From contig NW_003314341.1 of the NCBI RefSeq assembly GCF_000143415.4, positions 522,394 to 586,393 of the forward strand: a stretch of DNA of 64,000 nucleotides, in the 5' to 3' direction. Within the stretch, counting starts at the first letter, position 1, and each line of letters starts with the position of its first letter. This DNA is from Selaginella moellendorffii (lineage: Eukaryota > Streptophyta > Lycopodiopsida > Selaginellales > Selaginellaceae). The notes beneath the pieces were generated by a model. It was not told where the DNA came from and made no database searches. It was given only the letters and a program-made list of their open reading frames with translations. The position numbers were made by a program, and so were the translations under genes. Positions 58,141-64,000 of the stretch are shown one piece after another.

Positions 58141-59140
58141 ATGGCAACAGTGGCGATGGCGGGTTGCATCCCCGACACTAAGTGTTCGTCCCCTACAGAA
58201 ACAAGGGCCACATTGCACCGCAACTATCCTCGCCAACACGCTCGCCATTCTTCACGGTGTTTCCATCACTATGATCTTCTCGTCCAAGAAAGAATTGCAG
58301 TCGCTGCCATCGCCGGCGAGCCCCCAGATCCGATTCGACATGCAGGGAGGCTCTCACTGCCACGCTGGACGGGCAATTTGAGTGGACATCACGGTGATGA
58401 TGTGGAGTGCTGACGCGATCCGACGTAGCAAGCTCCCAAAGTTCGTGTTCCACGCTGCTAGCCTCACTGCTAGCTGCTCGTATTTGTCCGTCATGCTGGG
58501 GATTAAGGCACCTCTGGCGGAACCCTGGATCGATGAGTCCCGGGCGGCGTTCCAGCCAGAGGTGGCTTCCCGCAACTGGAATCGCGTCATCGGCCGTGCT
58601 GGTGAATTCCTGCGAAGAGCTCGAGCGTGTAGCCATGGCGGAGCTGATTAGAGCCGGATCCTGCCAGTTTTTCCCATCGGCCCTCTGCTAGCGATCGATG
58701 GTGAATCGTACCAAGGCAGTGGGGAAAGAAGCATCGGCGCCCAATGACGATATGATCTTCATCTCGTTTGGCAGCAGGACGTTCTTGGCCGAGGAGCAAG
58801 TCCGCGAGCTCGCGGCTGGATTGGAAGCGACCAAGCGTCCATTCCTGTGGATTCTTCCAGTCCCTCCACAATGCCACGATGGCTCGACCAAGGACTACCT
58901 GGATCGTGTTCTTCCCGAGGGATTCCGGGCGAGAAATCAATCCCCGGTCCGGGTGGGCGCCCCAGAGGATGATCCTCCAGCACACTGGAATTCCATCCTC
59001 GAGTGCCTCTTCCTGGGCCCCAAGCCGATGCTGGCGCTCGATTCATCGTGGAGGGGGTGGAGGTAAAGAAAGATCCCAGCAGTGGAATCGTGCGCAGCGG
59101 CGAGATCCAAGCCAAGATCGAGGAAGTAGCGACACTTATA
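58141..59140 (+). pseudogene. UDP-glycosyltransferase pseudogene, tandem copy 3
   Basis: Starts with an ATG at the position of the other two copies, then loses frame within about 40 codons. Similar segments appear in different frames: ILANTLAILHGVSITMIF, DAIRRSKLPKFVFHAAS, MIFISFGSRTFLAEEQVREL and RPFLWILPVP. The PSPG box keeps WAPQRMILQH and WNSILECLFLG, but the part between them, including the His-Cys-Gly core, is deleted. The last 70 residues are also reduced. Too broken to be active. Confidence 0.85.
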
Positions 59141-59265
59141 ATTCAATATAATGAGTCGGTGGTGGAGTGGGAATAAAGATCGCGAATAAGATATAAGATC
59201 GATATAGATATTATGAGATCGTTAACTACATTATAAGATCGCGGATTACCAAAACATGGATCTTT
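59141..59265. other. AT-rich spacer
   Basis: Contains imperfect repeats of a ataagatcg-type word (about 59174-59240). It also must contain the 3' untranslated region of the glycine-rich protein gene. Confidence 0.35.
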
Positions 59266-59715
59266 CTAAACAAACCCAGGCATTTCTGGCAGGGGTGGCA
59301 CTCCACCTGGAAAGTGGGACTCGTCTTCGCTTGAGCTACCAGCCCCAGGAACTTGGCCACTTCCATAGCCATAGCCAGTACTCCCAGAGCCCGAGCTGGA
59401 TCCATAGCCATAGCCGGAGCCACTGCCTCCGCCAGGGCCACCACCGTATCCAGAGCCATAGCCGCTCGCACTACCATCGCCACTGTAACTTCCACTGCTG
59501 GAACCGTAAGAAGAGCCGTCTGGAGTGTGGCCGTGGGAGCCGTGGTGATGAGAGTTCTTCCTCGGACGAGGTGCTGGAACGAAACCTCCAGCTGGAAATC
59601 CAGTTCGAGCTTGAGCTTCGTCTTCCCATTCCAGCTGCTTACGGCACTCTATCCCTTCCAAAACCACCAGCACAAGGAGAGCCACCGCCACTGTCTTCAT
59701 TGCCACTGTCTTCAT
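59266..59715 (-). CDS. Secreted glycine-rich protein
   Basis: 149 residues, intronless. N-terminal signal peptide (MKTVAMKTVAVALLVLVVLEG; the MKTVA unit is duplicated, and Met6 could also start translation), with cleavage probably after the EGIEC/R region. The mature part has a short charged segment, a His patch (SHHHGSHGH), then about 65 residues of Gly/Ser/Tyr repeats (SYGSS, GSGYG, GYGYGSG). It ends in an acidic/proline-rich tail (EDESHFPGGVPPLPEMPGF). Such proteins are usually deposited in the cell wall. A TATATATA box on the minus strand (59749-59756) lies about 34 bases upstream of the ATG, close to it. The opposite-strand frame over the same interval is an antisense shadow. Confidence 0.7.
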   Translation of the reverse strand: MKTVAMKTVAVALLVLVVLEGIECRKQLEWEDEAQARTGFPAGGFVPAPRPRKNSHHHGSHGHTPDGSSYGSSSGSYSGDGSASGYGSGYGGGPGGGSGSGYGYGSSSGSGSTGYGYGSGQVPGAGSSSEDESHFPGGVPPLPEMPGFV

Positions 59716-59748
59716 TTCAGCCTGCTGGAGATGAAGCAGAGAAGGAAC

Positions 59749-59756
59749 TATATATA
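59749..59756 (-). promoter_or_regulatory. TATA box of glycine-rich protein gene
   Basis: TATATATA on the minus strand, 34 bases before ATG 59715, implying a very short leader or use of the second ATG at 59700. Confidence 0.55.
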
Positions 59757-59870
59757 CTTCCTCCTGTCCCTAAGTGGAGATCCAAGTTGCCTTTAAACTA
59801 GTTGCCGACTTCTTATCTAAAATAGTGAAACGAGCACTTACACTTGGGACGTCTTGTCAAGACGTCTACC

Positions 59871-60897
59871 TCAGAGGAGCTCTAGAGTGTTGTTGGCCAC
59901 CGCCTGGCAGAGTTCTTCCTCCGTGAATAGCACTCGGTGGGATGTGATTGCTCTAGGCGCGGGCCTGGGTTCCTCGATGCCATGTTCGTAATCGCCCGGA
60001 AAGAGATTAGCAGCCACTTGTTTCAAGTCTCCCAAGGCTATTCTAGCTTGAGGGGGCCTCGGTGCATGTCTTGGAGCCATCGGGGTGGTCGGTTGATCGC
60101 TAGTGCGACTGATAAAGAAAAAGAAAAAGAAAAAGGTGTTGGACGGAAAGAAAGATGGACGGAAAGAGTAATCGAGAGTACCTTGCAAATGGCCAACGTT
60201 CATTGGGTCTAGGAGTCATCAGCTCGAGCTCCACTTGACGCTCACGATTCGGTGTCCTGAAATCGAAATGGGACTGCTGGGCTATAAGGACCTGCCACAA
60301 GATTCCGAGATAAGCAGCGATAGGAGAAACCAGCATTTTCATACCGCTTGTCTGAATCGTCTGCAAACGTGGAAAGCAGGCTTGAGTTGATCATGGTGTA
60401 GACTGCAGACGATGCGAACCTAGCATAAAAAAGAGAGAGAGAGAGAGAAGAAAAAAACGTAGTCCAGTCAGTTTCATCTCCGGCATGGGCAATGATGGAT
60501 GGCTTACCAAAAGCTCCAGAGGAAGACGGTCAAAAGGCGATTCCTTCCGACGATCATTAGGGTAGAGCTGCCCCAATGGCGTCATTGGGGTTCTTGGCGC
60601 AAAACCCTCACTCCCCGCCAGCAAAAGCCCCTCTTTTCTGGTACGGGGCACGGATTTTGAGATGGCATAGCGGCACTTGACCTTGCCCTTGCGTCTCGGC
60701 CTGGAAATCTCTGTGGCGGCTTCCTGATAGTGGAACTTGGAGACATTGAGATTCATGACCGAGGACGATCGGCGATCCCTTGCTTGACACTGGCGGCACC
60801 GATAATACCCGGCAGACTGCTCGAACGATTGCCTCTGCTCATCGCGCGCATACCTCTCGTGCCGCCGGCACACACACCGCCTGTGAACAATGCTCAT
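59871..60897 (-). CDS. F-box protein
   Basis: Four exons on the minus strand: 60508-60897, 60345-60419, 60182-60291 and 59871-60108; 270 residues. Basic N-terminal region with several Cys (CVCRRHERY, YYRCRQCQARDRR). The F-box at about 122-155 (FDRLPLELL, VRIVCSLHHDQLKPAFHVCR) would bind the Skp1 subunit of an SCF ubiquitin ligase. It is followed by QSHFDFRTPNRERQVEL and a PRPNERWPFA stretch typical of a small conserved group of plant F-box proteins without LRR or Kelch repeats. The tail ends with HRVLFTEEELCQAVANNTLELL. Substrate unknown. The F-box itself is split by the first intron, and only the spliced product contains it. Splice sites give one clean frame. Confidence 0.82.
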
Positions 60898-61116
60898 TCG
60901 CCGCCTACTAAGAACCCTAGGTGAAGAGCGGGAAACTTTGAAATTACTAGGGCGGCGCCGAGAATATGCTAAATATCGGATCTGCGAATGTACGTTTGGG
61001 CGGGAAAGTTTGAATTGTCTAGGTTAGCTCTGCCACGTCACAAGAAAAGAATATGTCGCAAACATTCTCTTTTCCTAGAATATACCGTTTCCTGAAGACC
61101 TAATTTCGGAGCTTCA
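60898..61116. promoter_or_regulatory. Divergent promoter region, F-box and G-patch genes
   Basis: 219 bp between the two ATGs. No TATA box is apparent; two similar blocks (gcgggaaactttgaa at about 60928 and gcgggaaagtttgaa at about 60999) form a direct repeat and contain an E2F-like GCGGGAAA word. Shared regulation is an inference. Confidence 0.45.
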
Positions 61117-63201
61117 ATGTCGCGAAGACGAAGGGGTGGAGCGCAGAGCAGCGGCCGCAGCAGCAGGAAGAGCAAGAGCCATTGCTCGAATCGATCGCAT
61201 TTTGTGGAGGCCGGATTTCTGAGTGATTGGAAGCCAAAGGGTAAGTCGTCGCGGCATTCTAGCTCAATCCTATCTGTTAGCGCTTGTAGAGGGACGCGGG
61301 AAGCATAGGGGCACCCGTAAGGATCTCGATCACGAATTTCTGGTCGTAGAGGACGAATACAAGAGTAAGTGCCTCACGATCATTGTGAAATTTTTTTGCT
61401 TAACGAAAAATGTGGCTCGCAGGAAGACCAAGCAGAGATGGTTCGTTTCCAATTCCGAGCGAAGCACAGGTTGGTTGAGTCTTGTTGCGTATGAACTTTG
61501 GCTGGAAAACGATTATTGCTACTCAGATAATTCTCGCTGCTCTTCCCACCCGAGCAGCCGTTTTCGAGGACAAGGGATCATCCATGGACATACCAAGCTG
61601 CTCTAGACGATCAACAAAGACAAAGACTCCAAGATCAAACAAAGCCAAAAATCACACCAAGTATGAGAAGAAGCCGAGTTCCAGCTCATCCTCGGACAGT
61701 GAAGACGATTGTTCCTCGAGTGTGGATTCGGACCTCGCTGAGGACTACGCAGGAAATCTTGGAAACGAGGTCTCACTGGAGGAGCTCTCCACGGAAATGG
61801 CAATGAGAGCCATGGCAATGAAAGTGGCTCTCGAGAGTGGTGACGAGATTGACGAGGAGTTTTTTCTCTCGGATTCCGACGATGACGAGAGCGCAGATGG
61901 CGATGATGGCTCCAGCAGCAGCGAATCGGTTGTCCATGCGGGGCTTGGATACAAGTCCGGCGATAGTAGCTCCGAGGACGATGACGACGTGGAAGCCGTA
62001 TTTTCCAGACAGGAAGCCCGTTTGAAATGTCTCGATCTGAGCGACAACGAAGAACTCATCGGAGTCATTGAGCCATCTTTCATTCTAGACAAAGGACGTA
62101 TAGAAAGAAAGAGGCTGGACACGGCTCGCTGGCAAAAAGGAGTACCTGGTAAGAGTTTCTTTTCATGACGATGTTTGAATCGTGTTTGATTGATTCCAGG
62201 AGAGAGGAAGAAATACAAAAAGGAATTAATCGCCCGCAAACGCAGAGAGAGAGCATTGCACCGGGGTGTTGATCTCGAGAGCATGAACGTGGTACGTATG
62301 AAGGCTGTGATTCATTTGTTGAGGTGAGAATTGTTAGCTTTTTCACAGATGTTTGAGAGCATGGTACTCAGCGAATGCGATATGCTTGCTCTTCAACCAA
62401 TGAAGCATAGGGACCTGACTCTGGTAATTAGACCACCTTCGCTGAAAATTGGATCGTAACTTATTTGTCTTTCACAGGTGAATAAGCTTGCTGCTGTATA
62501 CCGTCTGAAAGTCGGGGCTCATGGATCTGGGAAAAAACGGTGAATCAGTCGGGCTTTTTCTGTGCTCGGATTGTTTTTTACGTATCTGTTACAGATTTCC
62601 GACTGTGACACGAACCAGGCACACGGCTCTACCGCAAGGACTGGATATTCAGCAAATGTTAAAGGTCTAGCTTCCATTTTTTTCCATCTCTTATGATCTT
62701 TCTTTCTACCAGCTTCTGGGGCGTGAAAAAGAACTCGACGACTCGCCACCGAAAGCCAAGAAGGGTGAAGCTGGAAGGCTGGCTGCCAAGTACAAGAGAG
62801 CTGCTCGGCACGCTCGGGCGAGCATGGCACGAGAGAACGAAAAGCTTGAGCAGCATGGCAAGAGAAACAAGAAGCCGCTGAAGAAGAGAAAAGATGGCGA
62901 GCGATCATCTTCGATCCAGCAGCAGCCGCCAAGTTTCGTCTCGAGCGGTGTGCTCCAACCGGGTGACAATCCAGAAACTCCGGTGGTGCTTTTCTCCGAG
63001 ACGAGCGTCACTGTGAGGAGCAAAGAGAGCGTCGACAAAGCTCCACTCGGGAGCTTCGAAGCTCACACCAAAGGCTTTGGCTCGCGAATGCTGGCGAAGA
63101 TGGGATTTGTGGAAGGGAGTGGACTGGGAAGAGATGGACAGGGAATGACGCAGCCTCTTCTCCCTCGATCTCGCCCAAAATCGCTGGGACTTGGCGCTTG
63201 A
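61117..63201 (+). CDS. R3H and G-patch domain nuclear protein
   Basis: Nine exons: 61117-61240, 61290-61364, 61423-61469, 61527-62148, 62200-62291, 62349-62423, 62478-62539, 62595-62664 and 62713-63201; 551 residues. Basic N-terminus (MSRRRRGGAQ), a long Ser/Asp/Glu-rich region (about 120-250, for example SSSSSSDSEDDCSSS), and a basic segment (KKYKKELIARKRRERAL). The R3H nucleic-acid-binding domain is at about 335-375 (RLKVGAHGSGKKRFPTVTRT). A Lys-rich segment precedes the C-terminal G-patch (about 508-540, KGFGSRMLAKMGFVEGSGLG). The order matches the yeast Sqs1 type, in which the G-patch activates the DEAH helicase Prp43 in splicing and ribosome assembly. The start of exon 4 was chosen to keep frame; the alternative acceptor at 61557 does not. 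Confidence 0.83.
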
Positions 63202-63324
63202 GCGATCAATCGATCGATCGATAGAGTACTGAAAATCTATGGCTGACTTACTGTTTAAATTAAGCGCCTGTTCCACGCTTACGTTTTCTGGCTAGGGCGT
63301 TCGTGACGCAAGAAATTCGTGGCG
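63202..63324. promoter_or_regulatory. Short gap before the RING-CH gene
   Basis: Only 123 bp between the G-patch stop and the next ATG on the same strand; contains a (GATC)-type repeat (atcgatcgatcgat at about 63209). It must serve as terminator and promoter, or the genes overlap in their untranslated regions. Confidence 0.4.
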
Positions 63325-64000
63325 ATGGCGCAGGCCAGCGCCGCCCCGGCGCTGGAGCTGGATTTCGGCTCGGCGCTGCCGAAATACGCAGGCATTGAGG
63401 AGGCGGCATCGAGCAGCGGCAGCTTTTGCGTGGATTTGGAGCTGGATCGGCAGCAGCAGCGCCAGTGCCGGATCTGTCTCGAGTGTGGAGGTGAGAATGT
63501 GTGGGAATTTCTTGAATGGAGGATTATCGGATGCTTGTTTCGTCCAGGGAGTGACTTGATCGCGCCGTGTCAATGCAAAGGGACGCAGAAGTTCGTGCAC
63601 AGATCGTGTCTGGACAATTGGAGGGCGGTCAAGGTACTCTGCTGCGCAAGAAAGCGGCATCTCTGTCTGTAAGTAGCGGTGGAAGAGATGATGGCCTGAT
63701 GGATGGAATGGTTTTCGTTTTTGTTCTTCTTTCCTGTTTCTACTAGGAAGGATTTGCTTTCTCGCATTGTACCGAGTGCCGGAGTGTGTTCCAGATGAGA
63801 GTCAACAGGCCGCCGGATCGATGGTGGCTCCGGCTCAAGTTCCAGCTGCTTGTCTGTCGAGACCACACTGTAATTTTCGTGCTCGTCCAAGTGGTAAGTA
63901 AGATCTTATCCTCTTTGTTCTTGGAGCACTCACAGCGTTTTGATGCTTCACTTCCAGGTTGTGATCTTGCTGGGCGCGCTTGTGTATGCCATCTACGGGG
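63325..64000 (+). CDS. RING-CH (MARCH-type) E3 ubiquitin ligase, 5' part
   Basis: Exons 63325-63490, 63548-63633, 63747-63893 and 63958 to beyond the window. The C4HC3 RING-CH finger is complete with correct spacing: Cys48, Cys51, Cys63, Cys65, His73, Cys76, Cys92 and Cys95 (CRICLEC, APCQCKGTQKFVHRSC, HCTEC). A Trp-rich link (PPDRWWLRLKFQ) follows, then a hydrophobic stretch (TVIFVLVQV VVILLGALVYAIYG) that looks like the first membrane segment. Proteins of this kind are membrane-anchored E3 ligases. The 5' finger coding sequence spans three exons. Start: first ATG; an upstream GTG in frame is not used. The 3' end is cut by the window. Confidence 0.85.

Noticed and set aside
59256-59801. 181-codon plus frame opposite the glycine-rich protein
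   Set aside because: Antisense shadow; the minus frame has a signal peptide and a TATA box, and the plus frame has neither.
61745-62284. 179-codon Ser-rich minus frame
   Set aside because: Antisense to the acidic Ser-rich exon of the G-patch protein.

Overview
This is a nuclear DNA window from a land plant. The lycophyte Selaginella moellendorffii, or a close relative, is my best guess. That is an inference from three things: very short spliceosomal introns (52-83 bp in the genes whose introns I measured), pentatricopeptide-repeat genes and debris, and genes of plant type (F-box, UDP-glycosyltransferase, gibberellin-oxidase-like, group-12-like kinesin). No bacterial, organellar or free viral segment was seen.

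Layout. 1-7680: AT-rich, rearranged LTR-retrotransposon debris, mostly on the minus strand, holding a clean solo LTR (5351-7119, duplication ATATA). 7690-15000: broken pentatricopeptide (PPR) sequences present as an inverted duplication, with a short Ty3-type fragment and tRNA-like and SINE-like repeats. 15000-19915: Ty1/copia fragments, an SRP54-like M-domain fragment and two unrecognised gag-like reading frames. 20639-26046: intact genes: 40S ribosomal protein S14 (minus, 6 exons), a single-exon PLS-type PPR protein (minus) and cytosolic SRP54 (plus, 9 exons). The last two diverge with only 63 bp between the longest start codons. 26470-48315: a retrotransposon nest three layers deep. An old Ty3 element (III, about 29130-48315) is split by element I (33142-47851, no coding capacity), which is split by a full-length chromovirus-type Ty3 element (II, 36436-43926, perfect 5-bp duplication ATATG). 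Each layer could be delimited from LTR ends, primer-binding sites, polypurine tracts and target duplications.

48817-64000: gene-dense. A gibberellin-3-oxidase-like 2-oxoglutarate dioxygenase (plus), a kinesin of group-12 type (minus, 18 exons), two intact UDP-glycosyltransferases in tandem plus a broken third copy, a secreted glycine-rich protein (minus), an F-box protein (minus), an R3H/G-patch protein (plus) and the 5' part of a RING-CH membrane E3 ligase (plus, running off the window). Exon chains for S14, SRP54, the oxygenase, kinesin, F-box and G-patch genes were built by hand from GT/AG sites; each gives one uninterrupted frame from ATG to stop.

The most unusual signals are in element II. 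Its pol frame is interrupted by two insertions (41483-41529 and 41948-41999) that look exactly like host-sized spliceosomal introns. Removing them restores the integrase and chromodomain frame, and keeping either one introduces an in-frame stop. Element I appears to be a non-autonomous relative that shares primer site, polypurine tract, an LTR module and a 3' internal segment with element II.
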